A DNA stretch of 64,000 bases from Neobacillus nitrireducens (lineage in GTDB: Bacteria; Bacillota; Bacilli; Bacillales; Cytobacillaceae), in NCBI RefSeq assembly GCF_030915405.1, contig NZ_CP133262.1, forward strand, positions 4,555,001 to 4,619,000, written 5' to 3'. Positions 1-10,627 of the stretch are shown here, piece by piece. How positions within the stretch are numbered: the stretch's first letter is position 1; each line of letters starts with the position of its first letter. The position numbers and the translations under genes are program-made. Under the pieces are notes generated by a model. The model searched no databases. It was not told the DNA's origin and saw only the letters and a program-made list of their open reading frames with translations.

Positions 1-27
1 GCAAAGCATATTACCAGTAAAAAATAA
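1..27 (+). CDS. possible 3' end of an upstream gene
   Basis: One frame is open from the first base to a TAA at 25-27 and lies just before an intrinsic terminator, as expected for the tail of a gene that starts outside the window. In B. subtilis the gene before trmR is mltG (yrrL), so that identity is possible. Eight residues cannot establish it, and a second frame ends at 34. Confidence 0.3.
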   Translation, partial: AKHITSKK

Positions 28-33
28 TACTTA

Positions 34-65
34 ACGGGGGAAATGTGAGCATTCCTCCGTTTTTC
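34..65 (+). terminator. intrinsic terminator of the upstream gene
   Basis: The arms ACGGGGGAA (34-42) and TTCCTCCGT (52-60) pair with one G-U, close a 9-base loop, and are followed by a U-run to 65. Confidence 0.8.
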
Positions 66-67
66 TA

Positions 68-97
68 TTGAAATCTAAGAGTGAATTATGATAAAAT
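68..97 (+). promoter_or_regulatory. sigma-A promoter for the RNA candidate at 104-226
   Basis: TTGAAA (68-73), an 18-base spacer and TAAAAT (92-97), with a TGA triplet before the -10 that matches an extended -10. The predicted start is near 104, just before the structured region and well separated from trmR. Confidence 0.5.
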
Positions 98-103
98 AGT
101 TCA

Positions 104-226
104 AGTGTTTTAATAAATTGTTCTATAGCGTAACTCACAGTAAGGTAACCTGGCCGCAGCTGCCTGCAACGCATTATGTCGGATTTTAACCGTCAATGCC
201 AAAGATTACTGTGAACGCTATTTTTT
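104..226 (+). ncRNA. candidate structured small RNA with intrinsic terminator
   Basis: The stretch folds into a closed multi-branched form. An outer helix pairs ATAGCG (125-130) with CGCTAT (216-221). After an internal loop, CACAGTAA (136-143) pairs with TTACTGTG (206-213). Inside are a small GGC/GCC hairpin (152-164) and an interrupted hairpin pairing GCATT with AATGC (171-175/195-199) and CGG with CCG (180-182/190-192). A U-run (221-226) follows the outer helix at once, so the RNA would terminate itself. It carries no ORF. I do not recognise the family. It could instead be a leader or attenuator of trmR, but the terminator lies about 100 bases before that gene's start. Confidence 0.5.
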
Positions 227-267
227 CATGTCTAAATAGTATGATCTATAGAGATAATAAAAAGTAT

Positions 268-297
268 TTGACTTAGTGAATTGTGCGCTGCTTAAAC
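268..297 (+). promoter_or_regulatory. possible promoter of the trmR-trhP-udk operon
   Basis: TTGACT (268-273), an 18-base spacer and TTAAAC (292-297). The -35 is good and the -10 is weak. The predicted start lies about 25 bases before the TTG start of trmR. Confidence 0.35.
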
Positions 298-328
298 AAT
301 TCTTAATAGGGATAGAGGTGAGGGCAGC

Positions 329-979
329 TTGTTAAATGCGAAGCTGCATTCTTATATTGAAGGTTTGATTTCGGACCGTAATCCATTGTTAACAGAAATG
401 GAGAATTACGCAAGTGTTCATAATGTTCCTATTATGGAGCTGGCAGGTATAGAAACCATGCTGCAATTATTACGAATTCACGAATCAGAGAAAATACTTG
501 AGGTGGGAACCGCGATTGGTTACTCTGCTTTACGAATGGCAGAGGCGCTCCCAAATGCACATATCATTACAATCGAGCGCGATATGGAACGTGTAGATGT
601 GGCTGAACAGTTTATCAGCCGTTCTGAACATAGGAATCAGATCACATTGATCAAAGGGGATGCACTAGAAGTTGAGGAAGCCGTAAGTGGACATGCCCCG
701 TTTGATGTAATTTTTATTGATGCAGCAAAAGGTCAGTATAAAAAGTTTTTTGAAATCTATTCAAAATATTTAACAACTGATGGAATGATTATTACTGATA
801 ATGTTTTGTTTAAAGGCCTTGTCGCTGAACCCGAAATTGAATCAAAAAGAATCCGTAATCTCGTTAAAAAGATTGATGAATTTAACCATTGGTTATTAAA
901 TCATCCAGGTTTTAACTCTGTCATTCTACCCGTTGGGGATGGGGTTGCGATTAGTAAACGAAGAGGTGAGAGGATATGA
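329..979 (+). CDS. trmR: tRNA 5-hydroxyuridine methyltransferase TrmR
   Basis: A class I SAM-dependent O-methyltransferase of 216 residues. The glycine-rich SAM motif EVGTAIG lies at residues 58-64, an acidic ribose-binding segment TIERD near 81, and the FIDAAKG motif near 130, as in the COMT-like family. In B. subtilis, TrmR (YrrM) methylates 5-hydroxyuridine at tRNA position 34 to 5-methoxyuridine. The next two genes make the hydroxyuridine substrate, which supports this role. Start: TTG at 329, preceded by GAGGTGA at 315-321. The stop codon overlaps the start of trhP1 by four bases, indicating translational coupling. Confidence 0.88.
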   Translation: MLNAKLHSYIEGLISDRNPLLTEMENYASVHNVPIMELAGIETMLQLLRIHESEKILEVGTAIGYSALRMAEALPNAHIITIERDMERVDVAEQFISRSEHRNQITLIKGDALEVEEAVSGHAPFDVIFIDAAKGQYKKFFEIYSKYLTTDGMIITDNVLFKGLVAEPEIESKRIRNLVKKIDEFNHWLLNHPGFNSVILPVGDGVAISKRRGERI

Positions 980-1905
980 AAAAGCCTGAATTACTTGTAA
1001 CACCAGTAACTATCAATGACATCTTGCCATTATCTGAAGCGGGTGCTGACGCATTTGTAGTTGGTGAACAGCGGTTTGGATTACGACTTGCTGGTGAATT
1101 CAACCGTGAAGATGTTCAAAAGGCGATCGAGCTAGCTCATAGCAAAGGGAAAAAAGTTTATGTGGCAATGAATGGGATTTTTCATAATGAAAAAATGGCA
1201 GAACTCGGCGATTATCTTCAATTTGCAGCGTCTGCTAAAGCTGATGCCATTATCTTTGGTGATCCAGCCGTTTTGATGACGGCAAGAGAAAGTGCTCCAG
1301 AGATGAAGCTTCATTGGAGTACGGAAACACTCGGTACGAATTGGTTTTCTTGCAACTATTGGGGCAAAAAAGGGGCAAAAAGATCCGTTTTAGCACGTGA
1401 AATCAACATGGATGCGATTGTTGAGATAAAAGAAAATACAGAAGTGGAGATTGAGGTACAGGTTCATGGAATGAGCTGTATGTTCCAATCAAAACGCTCA
1501 CTTCTTGGTAACTATTTTGAGTATCAAGGAAAAGTCATGGAAATAGAAAATCGTAAAACCCAAAAGAATATGTTCTTACACGACGAAGAACGCAATAATA
1601 AATATCCAGTTTTTGAGGATGCAAATGGAACACATATTATGAGTCCTAATGATATTTGTATCATTGATGAGCTTCAGGAGATGTTAGAAGCTGGTGTGGA
1701 TTCGTTTAAAATAGACGGAATCTTGAAGAGTTCAGAATATATTCTTGCCGTAACGAAACTCTATCGCAAGGCGATTGATTTATTTTTCGAAGATCCTGAT
1801 TTATATGATGAACAAAAGGATGAATTATTAGCTGCTATCGAGGAAATCCAGCCAGCCAATCGTCCATTAGATACAGGGTTCTATTTCAAAGAGACAGTAT
1901 ATTAA
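976..1905 (+). CDS. trhP1: tRNA hydroxylation protein TrhP1 (peptidase U32 family)
   Basis: A U32-family protein of 309 residues. The members of this family known as TrhP make 5-hydroxyuridine at the wobble position of tRNAs in an oxygen-independent way using a prephenate-derived metabolite; they are not peptidases. The barrel starts with PELLVTPVT, and the family signature region VHGMSCMFQSKRS lies near residues 164-176. It has fewer cysteines than its neighbour, fitting a two-subunit arrangement in which TrhP2 carries the metal-binding cysteines; that division is inferred. It is the YrrN position of B. subtilis. It overlaps trmR by four bases and is followed 17 bases later by trhP2. Confidence 0.85.
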   Translation: MKKPELLVTPVTINDILPLSEAGADAFVVGEQRFGLRLAGEFNREDVQKAIELAHSKGKKVYVAMNGIFHNEKMAELGDYLQFAASAKADAIIFGDPAVLMTARESAPEMKLHWSTETLGTNWFSCNYWGKKGAKRSVLAREINMDAIVEIKENTEVEIEVQVHGMSCMFQSKRSLLGNYFEYQGKVMEIENRKTQKNMFLHDEERNNKYPVFEDANGTHIMSPNDICIIDELQEMLEAGVDSFKIDGILKSSEYILAVTKLYRKAIDLFFEDPDLYDEQKDELLAAIEEIQPANRPLDTGFYFKETVY

Positions 1906-1922
1906 GGGAGGAGTTCAAAATC

Positions 1923-3194
1923 GTGAATACCGTTAAAGATAAGATTTCTGAAATTATCGATGGAAAACGTATCATTGTCAAGAAGCCGGAACTCCTTGCT
2001 CCTGCAGGTAATCTTGAAAAATTAAAAATTGCGGTCCATTATGGTGCAGATGCTGTTTTTATTGGTGGCCAAGAATATGGCCTCCGTTCAAACGCAGATA
2101 ACTTTACCTTCGAAGAAATGAAAGAAGGAGTGGAGTTTGCTAAGAAATACGGAGCTAAAATTTATGTGACCACAAACATTTTTGCTCACAATGAAAATAT
2201 TGCCGGCCTAGAGACATACATTCAAGGCCTGAAAGAGTCAGGGATTGCAGGAATTATTGTCGCCGATCCGCTTATAATTGAAACTTGCCGCCGACTTGCA
2301 CCAGAGATTGAAATCCATATCAGTACGCAGCAATCGATTACGAATTGGCAAACGGCTAAGTTTTGGAAGGAATCAGGTGCAGAACGTGTTGTTTTAGCCC
2401 GTGAGGTAGGCGCAGAAGAAATCAGAGAAATGAAGGAAAAGGTCGATGTTGAGATTGAAACCTTTGTTCATGGAGCAATGTGTATCGCTTATTCTGGACG
2501 CTGTACGTTAAGTAATCATATGACAGCGCGGGATTCAAACCGAGGTGGCTGCTGTCAGTCATGCCGTTGGAATTATGATCTATATAAGCTCGAAGATAAC
2601 CATTCTGAAGTGGCCTTTCAAGGAGATAATGACGATCCGTTTGCCATGAGTCCCATGGATCTAAATTTAATTCAATCCATTCCCAAAATGATTGAGCTAG
2701 GAATCGACAGCTTAAAAATCGAAGGCCGAATGAAATCGATTCATTATATCGCAACGGTTGTCAGTGTTTATCGGAAAGTGATTGATGCTTATTGCGCAGC
2801 CCCTGAGAATTTTGTGATCCAGAAAGACTGGCTAATGGAACTAGACAAATGTGCCAATAGGGAAACTGCACCAGCATTTTTTGAAGGTGTGCCCGGGTAT
2901 AAAGAGCAAATGTTTGGTAATCATAGCAAGAAGACAAATTTTGAGTTTGTAGGCCTTGTCCTTGATTATAACGAGGAAACTAACATGGTGACCCTTCAAC
3001 AACGGAATCATTTTAAACCTGGGGAAGAAGTAGAATTTTTCGGACCTGAAATTGAAAACTTTACCCATGTTATTGATAAAATCTGGGATGATAAAGGTAA
3101 TGAATTGGATGCAGCAAGACATCCGCTTCAAATTGTACAGTTTAAATTGAACAAACCGGTCTACCCAAACAACATGATGCGAAAGGAGAACTAG
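1923..3194 (+). CDS. trhP2: tRNA hydroxylation protein TrhP2 (peptidase U32 family)
   Basis: The larger U32 partner, 423 residues, at the YrrO position. The N-terminal barrel begins [14 protein letters not shown] near residue 20. The U32 signature, with [16 protein letters not shown] near residues 182-197, is intact, and a GGCCQSCRW cluster follows; these cysteines are the likely iron-sulfur ligands. The C-terminal 90 residues form a small beta domain. Start: GTG at 1923 after GGGAGGAG. The stop is one base before the udk start, so trmR-trhP1-trhP2-udk reads as one operon joining tRNA U34 modification with uridine salvage. Confidence 0.87.
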   Translation: MNTVKDKISEIIDGKRIIVKKPELLAPAGNLEKLKIAVHYGADAVFIGGQEYGLRSNADNFTFEEMKEGVEFAKKYGAKIYVTTNIFAHNENIAGLETYIQGLKESGIAGIIVADPLIIETCRRLAPEIEIHISTQQSITNWQTAKFWKESGAERVVLAREVGAEEIREMKEKVDVEIETFVHGAMCIAYSGRCTLSNHMTARDSNRGGCCQSCRWNYDLYKLEDNHSEVAFQGDNDDPFAMSPMDLNLIQSIPKMIELGIDSLKIEGRMKSIHYIATVVSVYRKVIDAYCAAPENFVIQKDWLMELDKCANRETAPAFFEGVPGYKEQMFGNHSKKTNFEFVGLVLDYNEETNMVTLQQRNHFKPGEEVEFFGPEIENFTHVIDKIWDDKGNELDAARHPLQIVQFKLNKPVYPNNMMRKEN

Positions 3195-3195
3195 C

Positions 3196-3831
3196 ATGAT
3201 GCGCAAACCGGTTGTTATTGGTGTAACCGGCGGCTCCGGCTCCGGAAAAACCAGTGTCACAAAAGCTATTTATGAGAGTCTGAAAGAGCATTCTATTCTG
3301 GTACTTGAACAGGATTATTATTATAAGGATCAGAGTAATTTACCCTTTGAAGAACGTCTAAAAACAAACTATGATCACCCGCTAGCCTTTGATAATAGCT
3401 TACTGATTGAACATATTGAAAAGCTATTGCGCTATGAGACCATTCAAAAGCCTGTTTATGATTATTCAATCCATACGCGTTCAGACAAAGTCATTCCTGT
3501 TGAACCGCAGGATGTAATCATTTTGGAGGGAATCTTAGTTCTTGAGGACGAGCGGCTTCGAGATTTAATGGACATTAAATTGTACGTGGATACGGATGCG
3601 GATTTAAGAATTATCCGCCGTTTAACTCGTGATATTAGGGACCGCGGTCGGACCTTTGATTCCGTCATTGAACAATATTTAAATGTGGTTCGTCCGATGC
3701 ATAATCAATTTATTGAGCCAACGAAGCGATATGCAGATATTATTATCCCTGAGGGCGGCCATAATCATGTCGCAATTGATTTAATGGTCACAAAAATTCA
3801 AACAATTCTTGAACAAAAGTCATTTTTATGA
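3196..3831 (+). CDS. udk: uridine kinase
   Basis: Phosphorylates uridine and cytidine to UMP and CMP in pyrimidine salvage. The P-loop [12 protein letters not shown] is at residues 7-18, the acidic DQSN and YDYSIHTR substrate segments follow, and the region near residue 110 (EGILVLED) is typical of the family. 211 residues is normal length. Start ATG at 3196; a second in-frame ATG follows at once. The Shine-Dalgarno sequence AAGGAG lies inside the end of trhP2. Note that cdd, the other usual cytidine-salvage gene of this genome region, is reduced to a remnant at 55075. Confidence 0.93.
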   Translation: MMRKPVVIGVTGGSGSGKTSVTKAIYESLKEHSILVLEQDYYYKDQSNLPFEERLKTNYDHPLAFDNSLLIEHIEKLLRYETIQKPVYDYSIHTRSDKVIPVEPQDVIILEGILVLEDERLRDLMDIKLYVDTDADLRIIRRLTRDIRDRGRTFDSVIEQYLNVVRPMHNQFIEPTKRYADIIIPEGGHNHVAIDLMVTKIQTILEQKSFL

Positions 3832-3889
3832 AACAATAGCAAAAGGAATATCTAAATGGAAATTTCATATTGAAAAAAATATTTTTGTC

Positions 3890-3915
3890 GCGCGCCCTTT
3901 TATAAGAGGACGCGC
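3890..3915. other. GC-rich hairpin between udk and greA
   Basis: GCGCG with CC (3890-3897) can pair with GG and CGCGC (3908-3915) in otherwise AT-rich sequence. There is no U-run after it, so it is not a clear intrinsic terminator; it might be a 3' end signal for udk or a leader structure of greA. Confidence 0.35.
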
Positions 3916-3993
3916 TACTATCTATTTTGCTGAATGGCATAATATTACATATATTACATACACAATTCTTAATGACTAGAAGGAGTGAGGGTT

Positions 3994-4470
3994 TTGGCTA
4001 CAGAGAAAGTATTTCCAATGACACAAGCAGGTAAAGATAAACTGGTCCAGGAACTAGAATACTTAAAATCAGTGAAACGTAAAGAAGTGGTTGAAAGAAT
4101 TAAAATTGCGAGAAGTTTCGGGGACCTATCTGAAAATTCCGAGTATGATTCTGCGAAGGAAGAACAGGCCTTTGTTGAAGGCCGTATCACAACATTAGAA
4201 AATATGGTTCGCAATGCTAAAATCATTGCAGAGGCTGCTATGGCTAGTGACTCTGTGACATTAGGAAGTTCTGTTACATTTATTGAGCTCCCAGATGGTG
4301 ATGAAGAAACGTATTCTATTGTTGGAAGCGCGGAAGCTGACCCATTTGAAGGAAAGATATCAAACGATTCACCTATCGCCAAAAGCCTTTTAGGTAAAAA
4401 AGTAGGCGATCAAGTATCCGTTCAAACTCCAGGCGGAGAAATGAGCGTTAGAATTACTAAAATTAAATAA
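3994..4470 (+). CDS. greA: transcription elongation factor GreA
   Basis: Rescues backtracked RNA polymerase by stimulating transcript cleavage in the secondary channel. The 158 residues hold an N-terminal coiled coil (about 1-75) with the acidic tip segment [16 protein letters not shown] near residues 42-57, and a C-terminal FKBP-like domain. The start is the TTG at 3994, not the in-frame GTG at 3985: the Shine-Dalgarno AAGGAG (3980-3985) is correctly spaced for the TTG and the product then begins like B. subtilis GreA ([11 protein letters not shown]). A terminator follows at 4527. Confidence 0.94.
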   Translation: MATEKVFPMTQAGKDKLVQELEYLKSVKRKEVVERIKIARSFGDLSENSEYDSAKEEQAFVEGRITTLENMVRNAKIIAEAAMASDSVTLGSSVTFIELPDGDEETYSIVGSAEADPFEGKISNDSPIAKSLLGKKVGDQVSVQTPGGEMSVRITKIK

Positions 4471-4526
4471 TTGTAATTATAACTATTTTTGGTTTATCAT
4501 TTGATTCATTGTTTGAAATAAGAAAA

Positions 4527-4557
4527 CCTCGTCAAAACTTTTGACGAGGTGTTTTTT
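4527..4557 (+). terminator. greA terminator containing the pbpI ribosome binding site
   Basis: CCTCGTCAA (4527-4535) pairs with TTGACGAGG (4541-4549), preceded by an A-run and followed by GTGTTTTTT. The GAGGTG of the right arm (4546-4551) is also the only Shine-Dalgarno sequence for the pbpI ATG at 4558, so the same hairpin can both end transcription and hide the start of the next gene. Confidence 0.85.
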
Positions 4558-6318
4558 ATGTGGCGAAAAAGAGCGATTGGGTGGCTGATTATTTCTATTA
4601 CAGGTTTGTTGTTGCTATTAGGGCGTTTAATGCAAATTCAGTTAATTGAGACAGAGACTTTTTCTAAACATAACATAAATCTACTTGAGGAAAGTGTCAA
4701 ACAAAGAACGCAAGAGCTGGTTATTGATAATGGCAGAGGGAACTTTCTTGACCGAAGAGGTGCAATGCTCACACACAAAAAGGTGGCAGTTCTTGTCCTT
4801 TTCCCTTTCTTGAAAAAAATGGATTGGGACGCGGACCAGGTTTCAAACATTTCCGGAATACCCGTTAATACCCTTGAAATGGCAGTGGAAGGGGCGAAAA
4901 AACCTTTTGCCTATGGCGAACCTGAACCATATGAACTGACTAGTTCACAAATGGAAAGAATCAATCGCTTAAAAATTCCGGGAGTCTTTGCGATTGAAAA
5001 AAAGTTTGAACGTTCTCAAGTTCCAGCTGAACAGCTGATTGGTCTGACAGGAGAAAATTCTAAAGAATTAATGAAGCGATATCCAAATAAAGAGCTATCG
5101 GAGAAAACCTTGATTGGTGTGTCAGGGCTGGAGGAGAGCTTTGATGAATTCCTGCTTCCTGAAGGTAAATCAAAGCTGGTATATCATGTCGATGGCGGTG
5201 GTGCACCTCTGTTTGGAATTAATGTAAGATATGTAGATCCGGCCAATCCGTTTTATCCAGTCAATATTCGGACAACCCTGGATAAGACACTTCAACAAAG
5301 AGCGGAAGAGTTAGTTGATCACTATCAGATTAAAAAAGGAGGACTCGTACTCCTTAATATTAAGGATAATAGTGTACTGTCACTGGTATCAAGGCCAACA
5401 ATAAATAAAAATGACCCCTACAATGGTTCTGGTATGACGAATATGATGCTCAAACAGCAGATCATGGGTTCAGTTTTTAAAACAGTTGTAGCTGCTGCGG
5501 CCATAGACCATAATCTGGATAATTCGAAGCGTCTGTTTGACTGCAGTAAAAAAATTAATGGTAAACCAGAGTTAATCTATAATTATGGGATGTTGGATTT
5601 CACGAATAGCTTTGCAAGGAGCTGTAATCGGACGTTTGGAGAACTAGCAAAAGAATTACAAAAAATAAATCCAAACCTTTTAGAAGATTATGCTGAAAAA
5701 CTGTCTCTTACCGGGTCTGTTGGCTGGCAGGGGGATATCTATCACACCAATAATTTTAAACAGTTGGCGGAAGAAGATAAAGGAAGAGTATTTCTGTCGG
5801 AGGATGCTAAGAAGGACGCTAATTTCGCCGCAATGACCGGAATTGGACAACATGAGGTTCGGGCTACGCCTTTAGCTGTTGCTAATATGATGGCGACGAT
5901 TGCAAGAGGTGGTGAAAAGGAGATGGTTAGAGCCGTATCAAAAATTGAGTACAAAAATGGCACTACGATGGTTAATTTTCAAGAGCAAAGCTTACAAGGA
6001 GATACCATTTCACCCTATACTGCGATGAAGTTGCAAAGGTTATTGCGTGAAGTTGTCTTGAACCCGGACGGAACGGGAAGATGGTTCAAGGAATTGCCCT
6101 ATGCGGTAGCAGGTAAATCAGGGACGGCAGAAACTGGAAAGTATCAAGCTGGAAAGCAACTGCATAACAAATGGTTCGCAGGTTATTTCCCGTATGATAA
6201 TCCCAAATATGCACTTGTGGCAGTGAATTTGGATGTATTGGATTCAGAAGGAGGGGTTAATTTATTGTTTGCTGATATCGTTAAAATGTTGTATGAAAAT
6301 GATAACGGCATGCAATAG
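4558..6318 (+). CDS. pbpI: class B penicillin-binding protein (PbpI-like transpeptidase)
   Basis: A membrane-anchored D,D-transpeptidase of peptidoglycan synthesis, 586 residues. One N-terminal transmembrane segment (about residues 7-27) is followed by a dimerisation domain and the transpeptidase domain. The active-site motifs are SVFK (near 305), SCN (near 355) and KSGT (near 520). It sits between greA and yrrS as B. subtilis pbpI (yrrR) does. The start is taken as ATG 4558, because the GTG at 4549 would lie in the terminator stem and have no ribosome binding site. Expression is probably limited by that hairpin. Confidence 0.85.
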   Translation: MWRKRAIGWLIISITGLLLLLGRLMQIQLIETETFSKHNINLLEESVKQRTQELVIDNGRGNFLDRRGAMLTHKKVAVLVLFPFLKKMDWDADQVSNISGIPVNTLEMAVEGAKKPFAYGEPEPYELTSSQMERINRLKIPGVFAIEKKFERSQVPAEQLIGLTGENSKELMKRYPNKELSEKTLIGVSGLEESFDEFLLPEGKSKLVYHVDGGGAPLFGINVRYVDPANPFYPVNIRTTLDKTLQQRAEELVDHYQIKKGGLVLLNIKDNSVLSLVSRPTINKNDPYNGSGMTNMMLKQQIMGSVFKTVVAAAAIDHNLDNSKRLFDCSKKINGKPELIYNYGMLDFTNSFARSCNRTFGELAKELQKINPNLLEDYAEKLSLTGSVGWQGDIYHTNNFKQLAEEDKGRVFLSEDAKKDANFAAMTGIGQHEVRATPLAVANMMATIARGGEKEMVRAVSKIEYKNGTTMVNFQEQSLQGDTISPYTAMKLQRLLREVVLNPDGTGRWFKELPYAVAGKSGTAETGKYQAGKQLHNKWFAGYFPYDNPKYALVAVNLDVLDSEGGVNLLFADIVKMLYENDNGMQ

Positions 6319-6434
6319 ATAATGGTTTTTCCTTCAAGTTCTCATAAAATCATGTTAGAATATTGAGAGTCTATAAATGTCTGGCTCCGTATCCTTTGAG
6401 GAGCTTCCGTATTTTATTTTGGGAGGGAATTAAT

Positions 6435-7136
6435 TTGACAAATGATTTGAATTCTAATTCGCGTTCAGGTTACCGTACGAAAAGAAAAAAGACTAATATC
6501 GTCTTAAATAGTTTAATTATCGTTGTGCTCTTACTGATAATTTTTGTCGCATATAATATCTTTGCTACTGGAAATGACAAGGCTGCTCCAAAAAAGGAAA
6601 TTACAAAAACAGAGCAAAAGGAAACGGCAAATAAAGAGAATACAGATCAGAAAGAGGCAGAAGAAGCTACTACCGCTGCCGGTGATGAGAATACAACGGA
6701 TACTACAGTCGGGGAAGAGGAACCAAGTGAAGATGTTACAGCACCAGAGGATGAGACATCATCAGAAGAGGCTACAACTCCCGATGCTGCAGATAAATCT
6801 CAGGAGGTGGTGACGGAGGGCGGCTCGTCGAATGCTGTAAAGACCATCGAAAATCCGGCATGGCAGCCAGTTGGGACTTCACAAACAGGCGAACATACCC
6901 CTGTTTATGATCAATCTTCGGTTGACTGGCAGGAGATGCTAAATGCCATTTCCTATGCCACTGGTTTAGACAAAAGCAATATGACAGTGTATTGGCTGGG
7001 TAGAGATAAATCTACAACAAATGGCTCGTTTAGTACGGTAACTTCAAAAGATAAACAACAAAAGTATAATGTTTATCTTCAATGGGTGGACGGTCAAGGA
7101 TGGAAACCAACTAAGGTGGAAGAACTGGCGAAGTAG
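6435..7136 (+). CDS. yrrS: YrrS family membrane-anchored protein (DUF1510)
   Basis: A 233-residue protein with a short basic N-terminus, one transmembrane segment (about residues 21-43), a long acidic, threonine- and glutamate-rich linker (about 50-140) and a conserved C-terminal DUF1510 domain containing WQEMLNAISYATGL and VYWLGRD. The domain would lie outside the cell. The biochemical function is unknown; the partner position after pbpI suggests a cell-wall or sporulation role, an inference only. The TTG at 6435 after GGGAGGG (6420-6426) is the best start; an upstream in-frame start at 6363 has no ribosome binding site. Confidence 0.82.
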   Translation: MTNDLNSNSRSGYRTKRKKTNIVLNSLIIVVLLLIIFVAYNIFATGNDKAAPKKEITKTEQKETANKENTDQKEAEEATTAAGDENTTDTTVGEEEPSEDVTAPEDETSSEEATTPDAADKSQEVVTEGGSSNAVKTIENPAWQPVGTSQTGEHTPVYDQSSVDWQEMLNAISYATGLDKSNMTVYWLGRDKSTTNGSFSTVTSKDKQQKYNVYLQWVDGQGWKPTKVEELAK

Positions 7137-7154
7137 GATGGTAATGCATGTTGG

Positions 7155-7183
7155 AAACCTCTCGAAATTTCGAGAGGTTTTTT
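7155..7183 (+). terminator. terminator after yrrS
   Basis: A perfect 20-base palindrome, CCTCTCGAAA (7158-7167) against TTTCGAGAGG (7168-7177), flanked by AAA on the left and six T on the right. It also separates yrrS from the convergent yrzA. Confidence 0.88.
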
Positions 7184-7191
7184 GCTGAAAT

Positions 7192-7395
7192 TTATTTCTT
7201 CTTAAAATGAACCACCGCGGAAAAATACATCTGACCATTTTCATTCACATGCATTTGGTGGGAAACGGAATGAACAGAAAGAAGAATTGCCTTATTTTCA
7301 TCAATTTGAGATTCAATCTTTTTTTGCAATGTTTTTAGATTAGTGGCTTCGAAAAATTCTATTTTATCCTCAATAAGTTCAAATTGAAAATTCAT
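7192..7395 (-). CDS. yrzA: YrzA family protein (DUF2536)
   Basis: A small soluble protein of 67 residues that begins MNFQFELIEDKIEFFEA and contains LLSVHSVSHQMHV near the C-terminus, matching the DUF2536 (YrzA) family of Bacillaceae. Function unknown. The ATG at 7395 is preceded by AGAAAGGATG; a longer frame opens upstream to 7452 without a ribosome binding site. It is convergent with yrrS and divergent from mtnN, the place the family holds in B. subtilis. Confidence 0.78.
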   Translation of the reverse strand: MNFQFELIEDKIEFFEATNLKTLQKKIESQIDENKAILLSVHSVSHQMHVNENGQMYFSAVVHFKKK

Positions 7396-7539
7396 ACTAT
7401 CATCCTTTCTACTAGGTAATATTTTAGACATTTCAATGGCCTGGTACAACAAAATTGTTGACGAATTTGTAAAATATGATAACTAGGAACAGGTTTTTTA
7501 CGAATTCATAGTATACTTATAGGATTGGTGATTCTGTTT

Positions 7540-7564
7540 AGCCGAAATTATTGGAGAATCGGCT
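7540..7564. other. short hairpin in the yrzA-mtnN intergenic region
   Basis: AGCCGA (7540-7545) and TCGGCT (7559-7564) can pair over a 13-base loop. The rest of 7396-7689 is AT-rich and must hold the divergent promoters for yrzA and mtnN, but I see no -35/-10 pair with good spacing and no clear S-box or CymR site. Confidence 0.3.
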
Positions 7565-7689
7565 GCACATTGTAGCATGCTTTTTTCAAAAAGAGTAGAA
7601 TAGTCTTTGCGGATACGATATATGGTTCCGAGGAAGATTATAAGCAGTAAATCTGATATTGATTATTAATATAAGAAAGAGGTCAATGT

Positions 7690-8385
7690 ATGAAAATCGC
7701 AATTATCGGAGCAATGGAAGAAGAAGTTACTTTACTTAGAAGCAATATTGATAATCAATCACAAGAAACCGTAGCAGGTTGTGAATTTACCTTTGGGAAA
7801 ATGCATGGGGCGGATGTGATATTGCTGCGCTCAGGAATTGGTAAAGTGAATGCCGCGATGTCAACCACTATCCTGCTTGAAAAATATAAGCCTGATTGCA
7901 TCATAAATACGGGATCTGCAGGCGGCTTCAATCCTGCGCTCAATGTTGGGGATGCCGTCATTTCAACAGAAGTCCGTCATCATGATGTAGATGTTACAGC
8001 TTTTGGATATGAATATGGCCAGGTTCCGCAGCTGCCGGCTGCATTTTTAGCAGACGAAAAATTAATTTCCGTCGCAGAAACTGCTGCATCAGCACTTGAA
8101 AAATTCCAAATTGTGAAAGGCCTTATTGTTACGGGCGATTCCTTTATGGAGGACCCAGCGAGAGTCGACTTTGTTCGGTCAAAATTTAATGACCTGCAAG
8201 CCGTGGAAATGGAAGCAGCAGCAATCGCACAAGTAGCTCATCGTTTTGGAGTACCTTTTGTGATTATTCGCTCGCTTTCTGATATTGCCGGAAAAGAATC
8301 TGAAGTTTCTTTTGATCAATTTATCGATAAAGCGGCAACTAATTCTGCGACATTAGTCATGAAAATGGTAGCTGCTTTAAAATAG
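7690..8385 (+). CDS. mtnN: 5'-methylthioadenosine/S-adenosylhomocysteine nucleosidase
   Basis: Hydrolyses methylthioadenosine and S-adenosylhomocysteine to adenine plus methylthioribose or S-ribosylhomocysteine, feeding methionine salvage and homocysteine recycling. The 231 residues start with the family sequence [13 protein letters not shown]; the conserved glutamate of the MEEE segment, the VEMEAAA ribose-binding motif (near 173) and the catalytic aspartate in SDIAG (near 197) are present. It leads a three-gene operon with mccA and mccB (17 and 1 bases apart). In B. subtilis the methyltransferase gene yrrT comes first in this operon; it is missing here. Confidence 0.94.
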   Translation: MKIAIIGAMEEEVTLLRSNIDNQSQETVAGCEFTFGKMHGADVILLRSGIGKVNAAMSTTILLEKYKPDCIINTGSAGGFNPALNVGDAVISTEVRHHDVDVTAFGYEYGQVPQLPAAFLADEKLISVAETAASALEKFQIVKGLIVTGDSFMEDPARVDFVRSKFNDLQAVEMEAAAIAQVAHRFGVPFVIIRSLSDIAGKESEVSFDQFIDKAATNSATLVMKMVAALK

Positions 8386-8402
8386 CTCATTGAGGTGTAA
8401 AA

Positions 8403-10464
<2,062 letters not shown>

Positions 10465-10471
10465 TATATTG

Positions 10472-10514
10472 GGTGTCAGGCACCATGTGAAAAATTCACA
10501 TGGTGCCTGACACC
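10472..10514. repeat. palindromic repeat with GGTGTCAGGCACC ends
   Basis: GGTGTCAGGCACCATGTGA (10472-10490) is the reverse complement of the right arm ending at 10514, with a tiny A/T loop. The GGTGTCAGGCACC palindromic unit is, from memory, a common dispersed intergenic repeat in Bacillus genomes. It follows mccB and ends in TTTT, so it could also terminate that operon. Confidence 0.75.
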
Positions 10515-10557
10515 TTTTGGGCTTTTGCATTAATTTGAATAAATTTCCACAAAAAGG

Positions 10558-10586
10558 TTTACAAAGTATTGGTGTGTGGATATAAT
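10558..10586 (+). promoter_or_regulatory. strong sigma-A promoter of the yrzI small-ORF cluster
   Basis: TTTACA (10558-10563), exactly 17 bases, then a perfect TATAAT (10581-10586). The start would be near 10593, about 35 bases before the first small ORF. Confidence 0.75.
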
Positions 10587-10627
10587 TACCGTAGTAAGTA
10601 AAATATTCCAAGAGGAGGTCGAAGAAA

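Noticed and set aside
6544..6813. 89-codon lysine/glutamine-rich frame inside yrrS
   Set aside because: It arises from the repetitive acidic linker of yrrS read in another frame.
10486..10502. FNR/Rex-like TGTGA...TCACA palindrome
   Set aside because: It is the centre of the larger GGTGTCAGGCACC repeat and lies downstream of mccB, not in a position that suggests an anaerobic operator.
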